A stretch of DNA of 64,000 bases, taken from NCBI RefSeq assembly GCF_002240225.1, contig NZ_CP022584.1, positions 2,315,001 to 2,379,000 of the forward strand, written 5' to 3'. Below the pieces are notes generated by a model. That model was not told the DNA's origin. It saw nothing but the letters and a program-made list of their open reading frames with translations, and made no database searches. This DNA is from Paenibacillus physcomitrellae. Lineage in GTDB: Bacteria; Bacillota; Bacilli; Paenibacillales; Paenibacillaceae. Below are positions 53,902 through 63,631 of the stretch, piece after piece. Positions within the stretch are counted from its first letter, which is position 1. The number at the start of each line of letters is the position of its first letter. A program made the position numbers and the translations under genes.

Positions 53902-54646
53902 CCCTTTTCCCTCCGCCCTTCGCCACCGTATTGCGGCCGGCCTCGATCGCCCGTTCAGCTTCAGCTATAGCCTTCTGCATGGCAGGTACCGGATCAGGCA
54001 AAACACGCCCATGGCCGACAGCCAGCAAAGTGGGCTTCCATTCGATTAATTTGCGGGCGGACCGAACGGCTTCTTCGGCATTCCAGGTGGCAAGGGCCGG
54101 AAACGGGAAGGCGGGCTTTAAACGCCCGGACACCGCGATGCCCCCTCGAAGCTGGAAGGCATCTCCTGCAATCAGGCTGCCGGTCCGCTCATCGTAGAAA
54201 GACATGGAGCCCGGCGTATGCCCGGGACAGCTGATAGCCAGCAGCGGACCCACCCGGTCTCCGTCACGAAGCAGACGGTCCGCCTTCGTCCGGATCCCCT
54301 TCGGAACTGAGCCGCGTATCGGAGTTTGCGGTTCTTCAGCATTCAGCGACCGGTCTCCGGCCAGGAGCCGGGAATCCCGTTCCGAGATGACGATCTGAAC
54401 ATCGGGAAGGGCCTCTTTTAGCGAAACAAGAGCCCCCACATGATCATCGTGCGCATGGGTCAGCACTAGGGTACTTAGGGGTTTGCCCATCTGCCGGACC
54501 GCCTTTAAGATGCCCTTGGCGCTGTAAGGAAGTGCTGCGTCAATTAAAATCAGCTCCTCCTCCAGCTCCACCAGATAACAGTTTACCGGGAATAGATGGG
54601 GCAGAAAACTTATCTGCATCATTTGCTTGCAAGGGGTTAGCTTCAT
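53894..54646 (-). CDS. MBL-fold hydrolase under TetR control
   Basis: 250 residues. LVLTHAHDDHVGAL, ISCPGHTPGSMSFYD, SLIAGDAFQL and AVGHGRVLPD give a complete di-metal site. Similar proteins are annotated as general MBL hydrolases (some lactonases or glyoxalase II-like). GAGGAGG precedes the ATG. First gene of a two-gene operon with the tetR-type gene. Confidence 0.85.
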   Translation of the reverse strand: MKLTPCKQMMQISFLPHLFPVNCYLVELEEELILIDAALPYSAKGILKAVRQMGKPLSTLVLTHAHDDHVGALVSLKEALPDVQIVISERDSRLLAGDRSLNAEEPQTPIRGSVPKGIRTKADRLLRDGDRVGPLLAISCPGHTPGSMSFYDERTGSLIAGDAFQLRGGIAVSGRLKPAFPFPALATWNAEEAVRSARKLIEWKPTLLAVGHGRVLPDPVPAMQKAIAEAERAIEAGRNTVAKGGGKRDA

Positions 54647-54702
54647 TCTTATTCTCCTCCTCTAAATTGCTCTCTATCCATCTAAGAAGTTCAAAAAACA
54701 AA

Positions 54703-54748
54703 AAAACTAATACCATTAGTTAATAATATAACTAATGGTATTAGTTTT
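54703..54748. promoter_or_regulatory. paired palindromic TetR-type operator
   Basis: Two 20-bp arms, AAAACTAATACCATTAGTTA and its exact complement, separated by ATAATA. Each arm contains its own 15-bp palindrome (ACTAAT-N3-ATTAGT at 54706-54720 and 54731-54745), 25 bp apart centre to centre. Confidence 0.85.
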
Positions 54749-54753
54749 GTAAA
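54725..54753 (-). promoter_or_regulatory. sigma-A promoter of the MBL-tetR operon
   Basis: Minus-strand TTTACA, 17-bp spacer, TATATT. One palindrome fills the spacer and the other follows the -10. Confidence 0.75.
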
Positions 54754-54780
54754 TCCTTTTTTCACCCATAGATGTTCGTT

Positions 54781-55812
54781 TTATGTTTGATTGGCTTTTG
54801 ACCAGTCTCCCGAAAGAAGACCCAGAGCATGTCCACTTCCTCCGGGCTTGGCCTCTTCCTTTCTTTTGGCCTGTTTGGAGGCATACATTTGGCGATCCGC
54901 TTCCAGAAACAAGGCTTCTACTTGTCCATAAGCACGTTCCGTATAAGCATGACCGATAGAGATACTCATGAAAGACCCTGGCGCAACGCCGGGCGTTACC
55001 GCCGCTGTCTCTTTCATTTTTCGGATCAAGGCTTCTCCTCCCTCACGGGTGCGGTTCAGAACGAGCAGCGAAAATTCATCTCCGCCGATCCGGCTGATCA
55101 GGACGTCTTCAGAAGCAAACTGCTTCAGCATGGCCGCCGCCGATTTGATATAGGCATCCCCCATCTTATGTCCCAGCGTATCGTTTATTACCTTCAGGTT
55201 ATCCATATCGCAGACGACCAAGGTCAAAGACAGGTCTTCCCTTTGGTCCAGAAGAGCCAGCTGTTCTTCAAAGAACTCCCGGCTGTGGACGCCGGTCATA
55301 GAGTCATGAGCTACCCGGTATTTGAGCTGCTCCTGCATTTCCATTTTATCCTGTACATTCCGCAGAATCCCCTGAATCGCGATCATTTTGCCCTTCTTAT
55401 AGACGGGACTCAAATAATCCTCAAACCAGGTATACTCATCCCCTTGAAGCCTTAAACGGCAAACGAGCGGTCCCCCAATGTCGGCCGCTTCCTGAAATCT
55501 GCTTATAAACCGTTCATAATCCTCCGGATGCAATAAGGAGAATAACAGCTCAGGACTTTTATAAGCCTGTCTCCCCCGTTCGGGACCCAGTATTTTCTCA
55601 AGTGGAGGACAGGCAAACATGATTTCGGGTTTCGGCTTCAGCTTGAGATAATAGATAAAATCTTTTGATTCCTGGGGAAAATGGAACTGCCCCAACTTTC
55701 TGCCTATTAAGCCTACCGCTTTTGTCGGGTTTCTACTGCTGATCACCAGCAAAATCACCCTGATTGTGATTAATGCAAAAAGACAGCCGCTTGCAAAAGC
55801 CAAGCCCAGCAA
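54781..55812 (-). CDS. PAS-GGDEF diguanylate cyclase
   Basis: 343 residues. One N-terminal membrane helix (about 3-24), a PAS-like region (about 60-155) and a GGDEF domain with the intact active site SRIGGDEFSLLV. No RxxD inhibitory site is seen five residues upstream. Makes cyclic di-GMP. The start is TTG 55812 behind AAGGTG. A C-terminal basic tail (KQAKRKEEAK) ends the protein. Confidence 0.88.
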   Translation of the reverse strand: MLGLAFASGCLFALITIRVILLVISSRNPTKAVGLIGRKLGQFHFPQESKDFIYYLKLKPKPEIMFACPPLEKILGPERGRQAYKSPELLFSLLHPEDYERFISRFQEAADIGGPLVCRLRLQGDEYTWFEDYLSPVYKKGKMIAIQGILRNVQDKMEMQEQLKYRVAHDSMTGVHSREFFEEQLALLDQREDLSLTLVVCDMDNLKVINDTLGHKMGDAYIKSAAAMLKQFASEDVLISRIGGDEFSLLVLNRTREGGEALIRKMKETAAVTPGVAPGSFMSISIGHAYTERAYGQVEALFLEADRQMYASKQAKRKEEAKPGGSGHALGLLSGDWSKANQT

Positions 55813-55982
55813 TTGATCACCTTCTCACTATGTTCCTTAACTTCAATCCTGCCTGCACTTAAACCTTTTATTATTCTACAACGTCCAGCCGCGGTTATTT
55901 AAACATGTATTTAGATACTATTCGTTACAAGTTTCCAAATTCCTAGCACAAATACAAGCAACTAAGAAAAAAGTACTAAAAA

Positions 55983-56010
55983 TAAAAAAAACAACCCCAC
56001 AACGTGGGGC
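55983..56010 (-). terminator. terminator of the niaP-DUF3886 unit
   Basis: CCCCAC-AAC-GTGGGG stem; on the minus strand TTGTTTTTTTT follows. Confidence 0.8.
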
Positions 56011-56034
56011 TAAGGTCTGATTCCGTCTTCGTCT

Positions 56035-56295
56035 TTATTTGAATTTCTTCCAATCCTGCGAGCTGTTGTTAAGCAGATATTCAAAGCTGCTCTCCAGCTT
56101 CTTCTGCTCTTGCCTGCGGGCTTCCTCCACACGCTTCCGCTCTTCTTCCTTGCGGGTTTCTTCTTCGCGTTTCATTTCCGCAGCCTGTTCCTTCAGCTTG
56201 CTGACCACAGCCGGATTCAGCAGATCCTTAAGTGTAGCAGCTTGATTGTCTTCACGTCCGGCCACCGGACGCGAGCCTTGATTTTTCTTCGCCAT
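56035..56295 (-). CDS. DUF3886 family protein (YqkE-like)
   Basis: 86 residues from ATG 56295 (GGGGAGG 8 nt upstream). TLKDLLNPAVVSKLKEQ, a charged coiled coil rich in Glu/Lys/Arg, and SFEYLLNNSSQDWKKFK match YqkE/DUF3886. Unknown function. It follows niaP by 16 bp. Confidence 0.85.
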   Translation of the reverse strand: MAKKNQGSRPVAGREDNQAATLKDLLNPAVVSKLKEQAAEMKREEETRKEEERKRVEEARRQEQKKLESSFEYLLNNSSQDWKKFK

Positions 56296-56311
56296 CACCG
56301 GCACCTCCCCA

Positions 56312-57529
56312 TCATTCGTTAATCTCTAGACCTTTAGTTTCTTTGCCCAGAAACAGAACGGCCGCAGCGCCAACCAGCACTGTAATAAAAAACATCGTAA
56401 ATATCGTGGCAATAGGGACCGATTGATCCCGCATTAGGCCGACCAGCAGCGGTCCGATCACCCCGCCGATCCGGCCGAAAGCCGTAGCCATACCTACCCC
56501 TGTAGCCCGCAGCTTAGTCGGATATTGTTCAGGACTGTACGCATACATGGCTCCCCAGGCCCCCAAATTAAAGAAGGACAAACAGATGCCCGCCGTTAGC
56601 AGCGAAGCTTCCGAAGCGGCATGTCCAAACCATAAGGCGCTTAAAGCCGTCATCAGCAAATAGACGACAAGCACAAATTTGCGGCCGAGCTTCTCGATCA
56701 GATAGGCTGCTGTAAAATAACCCGGCAGCTGGGCGATCGTCATCAGCAGGACGTATTCAAAGCTGCGCACCATGCTGTAGCCTTTGGCCTCCATAACGGT
56801 CGGGAGCCACAGAAACATGCCGTAATAAGAAAAGACAACCGTGAACCATAAAATCCACAGCATCAGCGTTGAACGGCGGGCCTCCTTCGACCAAACGCGC
56901 GCAAACCGCTCCCCAAACGACAGCTTCGGTTCCCGCCTGCGATTCAAATACTCAGGCGAATCCTCGATCGCCCGGCGCAAATATAGGCCGTACAGAGCCG
57001 GCACAGCACCAATAACAAAAGCGGCTTGCCAGCCGTATTTCGGAATGACGAAATAGGCTACGACCGCTGCGGCAATCCAGCCGACCGCCCAAAAGCTCTC
57101 CAGCAGCACAACGGCCCGGCCTCGATCCTTAACCGCTACCGATTCCGAGACCAGTGTAGAGGCTACCGGCAGCTCCCCTCCAAGGCCGACGCCGACGATG
57201 AAGCGCAGCAGGCACAGCACGGCAAAACTGGCGGCTAGTGCCGACAGGCCGCTGGCAACAGAGAAGATCAACAGCGTCCACAGCAAAATCGTTTTCCGTC
57301 CGAAACGGTCGGCAAAGATGCCCGCCAGCGCGGCGCCAAAGACCATGCCGACCGCATTTATACTTGTGAGCACACCGATTTGCGAAGAGGTGAGCGACCA
57401 TTTTTTAGCCAGATCCGTTACCACAAATGAGAGCAAACCTACATCCATCGCATCAAAAAGCCAACTAAAACCCGCGCTGAACAGAAGTTTACGCTGCTTG
57501 GGCTGCCGGAACAAATCCAAACTGCTCAT
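56312..57529 (-). CDS. niaP: niacin permease-like MFS transporter
   Basis: 405 residues, 12 membrane helices. Very close to B. subtilis NiaP (YceI): GFSWLFDAMDVGLLSFVVT, LRFIVGVGLGGELPVASTLV, VLLESFWAVGW, YGMFLWLPTVM, FFNLGAWGAMYAYSPEQYPT. Imports nicotinate or nicotinamide for NAD synthesis. ATG 57529 has GGAGGG upstream. No NiaR box was recognised. Confidence 0.85.
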   Translation of the reverse strand: MSSLDLFRQPKQRKLLFSAGFSWLFDAMDVGLLSFVVTDLAKKWSLTSSQIGVLTSINAVGMVFGAALAGIFADRFGRKTILLWTLLIFSVASGLSALAASFAVLCLLRFIVGVGLGGELPVASTLVSESVAVKDRGRAVVLLESFWAVGWIAAAVVAYFVIPKYGWQAAFVIGAVPALYGLYLRRAIEDSPEYLNRRREPKLSFGERFARVWSKEARRSTLMLWILWFTVVFSYYGMFLWLPTVMEAKGYSMVRSFEYVLLMTIAQLPGYFTAAYLIEKLGRKFVLVVYLLMTALSALWFGHAASEASLLTAGICLSFFNLGAWGAMYAYSPEQYPTKLRATGVGMATAFGRIGGVIGPLLVGLMRDQSVPIATIFTMFFITVLVGAAAVLFLGKETKGLEINE

Positions 57530-57638
57530 ATATCCCTCCAATCCGGGATCCGTCCCGATGTTGGTATTAAGTAAAAGACTTTAAAGCTTATTATACCTTC
57601 ATTCCGGCATTTTTCTATCTTTTAAGAAAAGATCGGCA

Positions 57639-58868
57639 TTATTTCGCGGATTGTCGGCCTGCAGACAGCATTCGACCAACCAGAAACACAACGAGGAACA
57701 ACAGCATAATACAGGATGCCCAGCGGTACATAACGGCATATCCGGTATGGGAGGCTACAATTCCGAGCAGCATCGAGCCTGCTGCAACACCCAAGTCGAT
57801 GGAGTTATAGTACAAACTATTAACGGCCCCGTGGCTGGTGGAGGGACTTTCCCGAAGCATCCAGGCCTGCGTAGCCGGCTGAATAGCACCAAAGCCAAGG
57901 CCGTATAGCAAAGCCGAGACAACCAGCAGCGGCAGACTGTGCACATAAGACAGCAGCAATAGGCTGCCAAAAACAGCCACGCCCGAAGGAATGAGAACTG
58001 CCACAGGCCCTTTGCTGTCAAATAACCGGCCGGATATAGGACGGATGATTAGAACCGTTATGGCGTTAAACAGGAAAAACAAGCCGATCTGGCCCAAATG
58101 AATTTCTTTGCCATACAAAGCGAGAAAGCCGAGCAAGCTGCCGTAGGTTAAGGACAGAAGCGTGTTCAGCAGCGCTGGCAGGGCGATTTTTCGATTGATA
58201 TAACGAGGCGGCTTGACAGGCTCTCCCGTATGCTCCAGATGATGAACCGGGGTTTTGGCAGGCTGAGGAGGCACACTCCGGGTTAGCAGCAGCAGCGGCA
58301 CAATAAGAACCACCGATAAGGTACCAAGTACCGTCAGCGGCTTAAAGCCTAATCCGTCCATCACCGACAAACCGATCATCGGGCCGAAGGACATAGCCAT
58401 ACTCGTGGACAAACCAAAATAGCCGATGCCTTCACCAAGACGAAGTTTGGGAATGATCTGGGAAACCAGCGTGGGCATCACCGTGCTGGCCATCCCGAAT
58501 CCAATACCGAACAAGACGCGAAGCGCCAATACCGCGCCTATGGAACCAGCTAATCCGTAGAGGATCGTGGCCACCGCCGCGATCAGAAGGCCAACAAATA
58601 ACACAACGTTGCGATGGACTCTTCTTAATACTGGAACGATCGCCAGCCGGGTGCCGATCGCAGCTAAAGCAAACAGGCTGGTAACGAGGCTGACTGTGAA
58701 ATCGCCGGGATGAAACCGGTCTTTCACATAAGCCGGGAAAGGCGAAAGCAGCATTTGCAGACTTAGAAATAAAAGCAGGTAACTCGCTGTAAGTACAATA
58801 AAAGATTTGCTCCAAAGCTTCTCTGACTGCCCCAACTTGGCAGATGTCTGACTGTTGATGATAAACAC
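57639..58868 (-). CDS. MFS transporter (DHA1-type efflux) paired with MarR
   Basis: 409 residues, 12 membrane helices. Typical DHA1 pattern with GIGFGMASTVMPTLVSQIIP (motif C region) and FDSKGPVAVLIPSG. Substrate unknown; the MarR regulator 43 bp upstream suggests a drug or organic acid. The start GTG 58868 overlaps its own AGGA site, so the true start may be a few codons downstream. Confidence 0.82.
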   Translation of the reverse strand: MFIINSQTSAKLGQSEKLWSKSFIVLTASYLLLFLSLQMLLSPFPAYVKDRFHPGDFTVSLVTSLFALAAIGTRLAIVPVLRRVHRNVVLFVGLLIAAVATILYGLAGSIGAVLALRVLFGIGFGMASTVMPTLVSQIIPKLRLGEGIGYFGLSTSMAMSFGPMIGLSVMDGLGFKPLTVLGTLSVVLIVPLLLLTRSVPPQPAKTPVHHLEHTGEPVKPPRYINRKIALPALLNTLLSLTYGSLLGFLALYGKEIHLGQIGLFFLFNAITVLIIRPISGRLFDSKGPVAVLIPSGVAVFGSLLLLSYVHSLPLLVVSALLYGLGFGAIQPATQAWMLRESPSTSHGAVNSLYYNSIDLGVAAGSMLLGIVASHTGYAVMYRWASCIMLLFLVVFLVGRMLSAGRQSAK

Positions 58869-58910
58869 TCCTATCTGATCTAATTCCTTATAATTCTATA
58901 TGGTCTTTAT

Positions 58911-59354
58911 TTACTCGGCTGAAAGCCGGTCTTCCGAATTGCGGATCACTCTCCGGAGCAGACCGATCAGCAGCGTGTATTCCTCTTCGGAAAGATCTGC
59001 GCTGGCCTCTTTCATCGCGGCTCGTTCCAGAGGCTCGATCTCGCGCACCTTTGCTTTCCCCTCCGGCGTACTGTACACGCGGAAAGAACGGCGGTCTTCC
59101 GCCCCTTCTATCTTGCGGATCAGGCCCTTCTGTTCCAAAGCAACCAAAATCCGGGTAGTTGTCGGTTTATCTTTTTCCGCCCGTTTGCCGATTTCCCTTT
59201 GAATGAGCCCTTCCTCTTCACTGATCCGATATAGGACCGCCCACTGTTCAGGCGTGAGATTGTGATCATTGAGCTGATGCTGAAACAGCTGCGCAACCTT
59301 CCGATAAGCCACACCAAGCAAAAAACCAAGCGACTCGTCCAGTCCCTTGTTCAA
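58911..59354 (-). CDS. MarR family regulator
   Basis: 147 residues. Winged helix with LTPEQWAVLYRISEEEGLIQREIGKRAEKDKPTTTRIL, then a wing EGAEDRRSFRVYSTPEGK. GGGAGGG lies inside the ATG 59369 start region and is well spaced for TTG 59354, so TTG is preferred. A perfect palindrome at 59375-59394 overlaps the promoter, consistent with autorepression. Confidence 0.88.
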   Translation of the reverse strand: MNKGLDESLGFLLGVAYRKVAQLFQHQLNDHNLTPEQWAVLYRISEEEGLIQREIGKRAEKDKPTTTRILVALEQKGLIRKIEGAEDRRSFRVYSTPEGKAKVREIEPLERAAMKEASADLSEEEYTLLIGLLRRVIRNSEDRLSAE

Positions 59355-59374
59355 ATGAAACCCTCCCATTCAAA

Positions 59375-59394
59375 TAGTTGTCTTAACAACTATA
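59375..59394. promoter_or_regulatory. MarR-type operator
   Basis: ATAGTTGT-CTTA-ACAACTAT, a perfect 8-bp inverted repeat between promoter and start of the marR-type gene. Confidence 0.75.
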
Positions 59395-59419
59395 TATTTA
59401 GAGGCCTGGTCTTGTCAAC
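59390..59419 (-). promoter_or_regulatory. sigma-A promoter of the marR-MFS operon
   Basis: Minus-strand TTGACA, 18-bp spacer, TATAGT. The -10 overlaps the palindrome. Confidence 0.65.
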
Positions 59420-59432
59420 CGATATTCAGCCA

Positions 59433-59461
59433 CAAAAACAGGCGGACTCCTCGTCCGCCTG
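59433..59461 (-). terminator. terminator of the PAS hybrid kinase gene
   Basis: CAGGCGGAC / GTCCGCCTG stem with a 5-nt loop, then five T on the minus strand. Confidence 0.8.
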
Positions 59462-59532
59462 CTGGGCTCCTGCTATATTCCTGTTATATTCCTGCTCATT
59501 TCTCTGCTCTATTTCTGCTTGCCGGCTGTTGG

Positions 59533-61749
59533 CTACAGGTGGAAATACTTCTTGATCATATCCGCGATCGCCTGACTTTTTAAAGGTTTGCTCATATAGT
59601 CATCCATACCGGCTGCCAGGCATTTCTCCCGATCATCAGGAAGCGCGTTCGCTGTTACCGCAATAATGACCGGTCTTTGTTCCTTCGGATAGTCCCGGTT
59701 CAGGATCCGTGCCGCTTCAAGACCGTCCATCTCCGGCATCAGCACGTCCATGAAGATCATATCGAAAGCACGCTGCTTAACAGCAGTTATCACCTTATGA
59801 CCGTTGTCTACCACCTCAACGGAGTGCCCCTGTTTCTCCAGCATCTTCCTGATGACCTTCTGGTTGATTTCATTATCCTCGGCCACCAAAATCGAAAGCG
59901 AACGTTTCTCCATGTTCATCGCTGTCTGCCAAGCACCACCAGCTGACCCTTCCTCCGGCTGAGAAGCAGGGAAATGGGCCGACACCGTAAAGCTGAACGT
60001 GCTCCCTTCCATCGGCTGGGATTCATCCACCCAGATCTCGCCGCCCATCATCTCGACGAGCTGTTTCGATATGGCCAATCCCAGACCTGTGCCTTCACTT
60101 GTTCGATTTCTGTAGTAATCTAACTGGTAAAAAGGCTCAAACAAATGCTCCCGCTGCTGCTCCGGAATTCCGATGCCGGTGTCCCGTACCGTGAACTGAA
60201 GCTTCTGCTTCCCATCTTCGGAGGCAGGTCGGGATACGGTGACAAGCACCGAACCTTCAAATGTAAATTTGATCGCATTCCCGATCAGATTAACAAGCAC
60301 CTGCTTCAGCTTTCCGACATCCCCGGTCAGCTGATCGGGTACATCCGCCTGCACCTCGTAATTCAGGGAAAGATGCTTCTCCAAAGCCTGGGTAGACAGG
60401 AGCTGAATCGTTTCCTGCAAGCATTCCCGCAAAGAAAAGGTGCTGCTTAGCAAAGGCGTTCTGCCCGACTCCAGTTTGGAGAAGTCCAGAATATCGTTGA
60501 TGATGCTGAGCAGCAGTTCACCGCTCTTCCGGATCATATGGACATATTCAACCTGGGTTTCATTCAGCCCTTCAGATTCCAGCAGCAAGTCGGTCATGCC
60601 AATAACGCCATTCATCGGCGTGCGGATTTCATGGCTCATCATGGCCAGAAACTGGCTTTTGGCCTTATTCGTCCGTTCCGCAGCTTCTTTGGCGACCAGC
60701 AGCTTCTTCTGCTCGGAGATATCCTTCGCGATCACGTAGAGGCCGACCTGCTCCCCGTTAATAATGATTGGCGCAAACGTAGAAAGCACCTCGGTGGCCG
60801 TCCCGTCGCGATGAATGATTTGTTTGATCAGATTCTCATTAATCTGACCTTCAAATATGGGCGGGAGCTTGTCCTCTCCCACAAACCTGACGAAAGGCTG
60901 TCCCGACATTTCGGAAGCCATATAGCCGGTCATATGCTCTGCTACTTTATTTCCGTTAATAATTCGTCCCTGCAGATCCAGAGAGAACACGGCATCATAA
61001 TTATATTTCTTCAGAGAGGTGTAGCGCTCCACCGTTTCCTGAAGCTGCCGCTCCACCTTCTTACGTTCCGTTACATCCTGAATGGTTCCATTCATCAACA
61101 CCGGATCGCCGTTTGTATCTTTCGTTATGGTAGCCCGGAAATGCAAATACTGAAGTCCGTTTGAAGTACGAAAAATCCCGTTTAAAGTTCCGCCTTCCTT
61201 AGCGGATTTAACCGCTTGTACCAGCTCTGAACGGTCATCGGGATGGATCTCCTGTACAAGCTCAGAGGGCGAAGCCACCCTGCCTTCCTCACCAAGTCCG
61301 CACATACGGCACACAGATTCAGACAACGTAACTACGCCTGCCGCAAAGTCCCATTCCCAAACGCCGATAGACGTGATGTCCATTGCCTGCTCAAGGGTTC
61401 GTTCCTTACGCATCCGTTCCGAAATATCTCTGGCAACGGCTATAACAGCCTGCTGTCCCTCCAGTATCATGGGTTTCACTATAAACCCCAAAGGGACATA
61501 CGCACCGCTGCTAGTTTTTCCCTGACAAACTCCTGCTCCTTCCCCCGCCGCAATCAGCACCCGCATCCTCTGCTGATCATCCGGATGGCAAAAGTCAAAA
61601 AAACTTTGCCCGCTGATCTGTTCAGGTGAGAATCCAAGCACCTTTTCGGCGGAAGGAGAAACCAACAAACAAATTCCTTCCCGGGTCAAGCCAAACACTA
61701 CATCCGGTATATGCGCGATCACTTCAGCTGGCCATGTCGGTTGGTTCAT
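59533..61749 (-). CDS. orphan hybrid histidine kinase: three PAS, HisKA, HATPase, receiver
   Basis: 738 residues, no membrane segment. PAS domains at about 8-110, 120-230 and 245-345 (each ending with an RDISER/QDVTERK/KDISEQK type boundary). HisKA His 373 ([12 protein letters not shown]), ATPase NLIGNAIKFT and GTGLGLAIS, receiver Asp 668 (FMDVLMPEMDG). A cytoplasmic sensor, possibly redox or ligand sensing. No partner regulator adjacent. AGGAG lies 11-12 nt before the ATG. Confidence 0.9.
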   Translation of the reverse strand: MNQPTWPAEVIAHIPDVVFGLTREGICLLVSPSAEKVLGFSPEQISGQSFFDFCHPDDQQRMRVLIAAGEGAGVCQGKTSSGAYVPLGFIVKPMILEGQQAVIAVARDISERMRKERTLEQAMDITSIGVWEWDFAAGVVTLSESVCRMCGLGEEGRVASPSELVQEIHPDDRSELVQAVKSAKEGGTLNGIFRTSNGLQYLHFRATITKDTNGDPVLMNGTIQDVTERKKVERQLQETVERYTSLKKYNYDAVFSLDLQGRIINGNKVAEHMTGYMASEMSGQPFVRFVGEDKLPPIFEGQINENLIKQIIHRDGTATEVLSTFAPIIINGEQVGLYVIAKDISEQKKLLVAKEAAERTNKAKSQFLAMMSHEIRTPMNGVIGMTDLLLESEGLNETQVEYVHMIRKSGELLLSIINDILDFSKLESGRTPLLSSTFSLRECLQETIQLLSTQALEKHLSLNYEVQADVPDQLTGDVGKLKQVLVNLIGNAIKFTFEGSVLVTVSRPASEDGKQKLQFTVRDTGIGIPEQQREHLFEPFYQLDYYRNRTSEGTGLGLAISKQLVEMMGGEIWVDESQPMEGSTFSFTVSAHFPASQPEEGSAGGAWQTAMNMEKRSLSILVAEDNEINQKVIRKMLEKQGHSVEVVDNGHKVITAVKQRAFDMIFMDVLMPEMDGLEAARILNRDYPKEQRPVIIAVTANALPDDREKCLAAGMDDYMSKPLKSQAIADMIKKYFHL

Positions 61750-61857
61750 TCCCGTTGCAGCTCCTGTCTGTCTGTTTTATATAAAATTTGTCATAAAATC
61801 CTAGCTCCTATGTTTACATATCTAACAGACATTAAAAGATTAGTCAATAAAGAAAGA

Positions 61858-61886
61858 GAAAACCTTCCAGCAGCGGGAGGTTTCCT
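61858..61886 (-). terminator. probable terminator of ppaC
   Basis: AACCTCC...GGAAGGTT-type hairpin with T-rich end on the minus strand; modest stem. Confidence 0.4.
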
Positions 61887-61919
61887 CTTCCTTGATCTTT
61901 CTGCACATGATTAATCCAA

Positions 61920-62852
61920 TTACAGACTATTAAATGTATCGGTCAATACAGGGACAATTTGGGATTTGCGGGACACAACACCTTTAAGCACGGCTTTGTT
62001 ATTTTCAAGCGTCACGTTGTACGCCTTCTCCACAGCAGCAGCTTTATTGCCCAAGGCAATGCCGACAGAGTCGTTGTTCAGAATGTCCGTTACGACGAAC
62101 AAGAACAGGTCAAGACCCTTCTCTTCGATAATGCCGGACAAAGCAGATTCCAGTTCAGCCTGACGGCTCAGCACATCGTTCACGTCTACAGCGTTGACCT
62201 GTGCGATTTCTACTTTGGAACCGCCCATTTGGAATTCTTTGGCATCCAGGGATACCAGATCCGCAATGGTCTTCTGGCTCAGATCCGCACCAGCCTTCAG
62301 CATGTCCAGGCCGTAAACCTCAGCCTCTACGCCGGCGATTTTAGCCAGTTCGCGCGCAGCGGCTACATCTTCGTCCGTGCAGGTTGGGGATTTGAACAGG
62401 AGGGAGTCCGAAATGATCGCGGACAACATCAAACCTGCAATGTTAGCCGGAATTTCCACTCCGTTCTCCTTGTACAGCTTCTTCAGAATCGTTGCCGTGC
62501 AGCCTACAGGCTCAGCGCGGTAATACAGCGGGCCGCTCGTTTCAAAATTCGCGATCCGGTGATGGTCGATGACCTCGATCACTCGTACTTTATCAATATC
62601 AGATGCGCTTTGCTGGCGTTCGTTATGATCCACCAAAATAACCTCTTGGGCTTCACCGGCTACCGCCTCAACCAGGCGAGGCGCCTCCGCTCCAAAACGA
62701 TCCAGCGCAAACTGGGTTTCGCCGTTTACCGTGCCCAGGCGGACCGCTTCCGCGTCCACTCCCAGCTGTTGTTTCAGGTAAGCATAAGCAATTGCCGAGC
62801 AAATCGTGTCCGTGTCCGGGTTCTTATGACCAAAGACCAATACTTTTCCCAT
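61920..62852 (-). CDS. ppaC: manganese-dependent inorganic pyrophosphatase
   Basis: 310 residues from ATG 62852 (AGAGGAGAG upstream; the 62921 extension is not needed). DHH family: [33 protein letters not shown], then the DHHA2 domain. Length matches the family II enzyme of B. subtilis (309). Hydrolyses pyrophosphate from biosynthesis. Confidence 0.95.
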   Translation of the reverse strand: MGKVLVFGHKNPDTDTICSAIAYAYLKQQLGVDAEAVRLGTVNGETQFALDRFGAEAPRLVEAVAGEAQEVILVDHNERQQSASDIDKVRVIEVIDHHRIANFETSGPLYYRAEPVGCTATILKKLYKENGVEIPANIAGLMLSAIISDSLLFKSPTCTDEDVAAARELAKIAGVEAEVYGLDMLKAGADLSQKTIADLVSLDAKEFQMGGSKVEIAQVNAVDVNDVLSRQAELESALSGIIEEKGLDLFLFVVTDILNNDSVGIALGNKAAAVEKAYNVTLENNKAVLKGVVSRKSQIVPVLTDTFNSL

Positions 62853-63012
62853 TTTGACTCTCCTCTTCCATACATGTTTTTTGGCGAGACAAGTATACCC
62901 CATCTCAGGATTTCCTATCAAGATTATAACTGAAAATCAACCTTAATCCTATGATTTTAATAGGAATAAGAACAACCTTTTCAGAAATCATTTTCGTTAA
63001 CCGTTCTCTGTC

Positions 63013-63546
63013 TTATAACGGCAAGCGGCGTCTTACTCCGGTGATGTGTGCCAGATGATGGTTGCCGTGCCAAACATAATTGCCCAATCCATAGTCTAAT
63101 CGGATAAGCGACCCCGATTCAGGATGGAGAAATGAGCGCGCAAAATCCTCTTCATGCATAGAACGCAGCAAAATGACCCATTTCTGGTGCAGTGCCTCTA
63201 GCAGCGTCAAGGAGAGTTCAAGCTGCCCGCTTACACCATCAGCCAGCTCCGCCCAGCGATCCTCGTAATAAGGTCTGATCGTCGGTGTGTCTTCGGTAAG
63301 CGCCAGTTTGAAGCGAATCAGACTGTTCATGTGGCTGTCCGCCAAATGATGCACAACCTGAGTGATGGTCCAGCCTCCGTCGCGGTAAGGCAGCCTGAGC
63401 TGCTCCGGCGTAAGCCCGGCAACCGCTTCTCTAAGCCGGCCCGGAAGCTCTTCGATCTCCTGAATCCAGCGCTCCCGCTGCTCCGCTGAAATTTCGCCTT
63501 CCCATTCAAACTTGCCGATTGGATACCGTACATCCATCTCCATCAT
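63013..63546 (-). CDS. YfiT-like bacillithiol transferase (DinB fold)
   Basis: 177 residues from ATG 63546 (AAAGGGAG 6 nt upstream). PYRDGGWTITQVVHHLADSHMNS and NYVWHGNHHLAHIT supply the three-histidine metal site. The sequence is close to B. subtilis YfiT, a member of the bacillithiol S-transferase group of DinB proteins. Likely role: conjugation of electrophiles to bacillithiol. Confidence 0.88.
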   Translation of the reverse strand: MMEMDVRYPIGKFEWEGEISAEQRERWIQEIEELPGRLREAVAGLTPEQLRLPYRDGGWTITQVVHHLADSHMNSLIRFKLALTEDTPTIRPYYEDRWAELADGVSGQLELSLTLLEALHQKWVILLRSMHEEDFARSFLHPESGSLIRLDYGLGNYVWHGNHHLAHITGVRRRLPL

Positions 63547-63631
63547 CTTCATCTCCCTTTCGTATTCATTTCGCCTTCTATTCCGTTATTATAATAAGAA
63601 CATATCTGCATCATAAAGGAGGATTACATAT

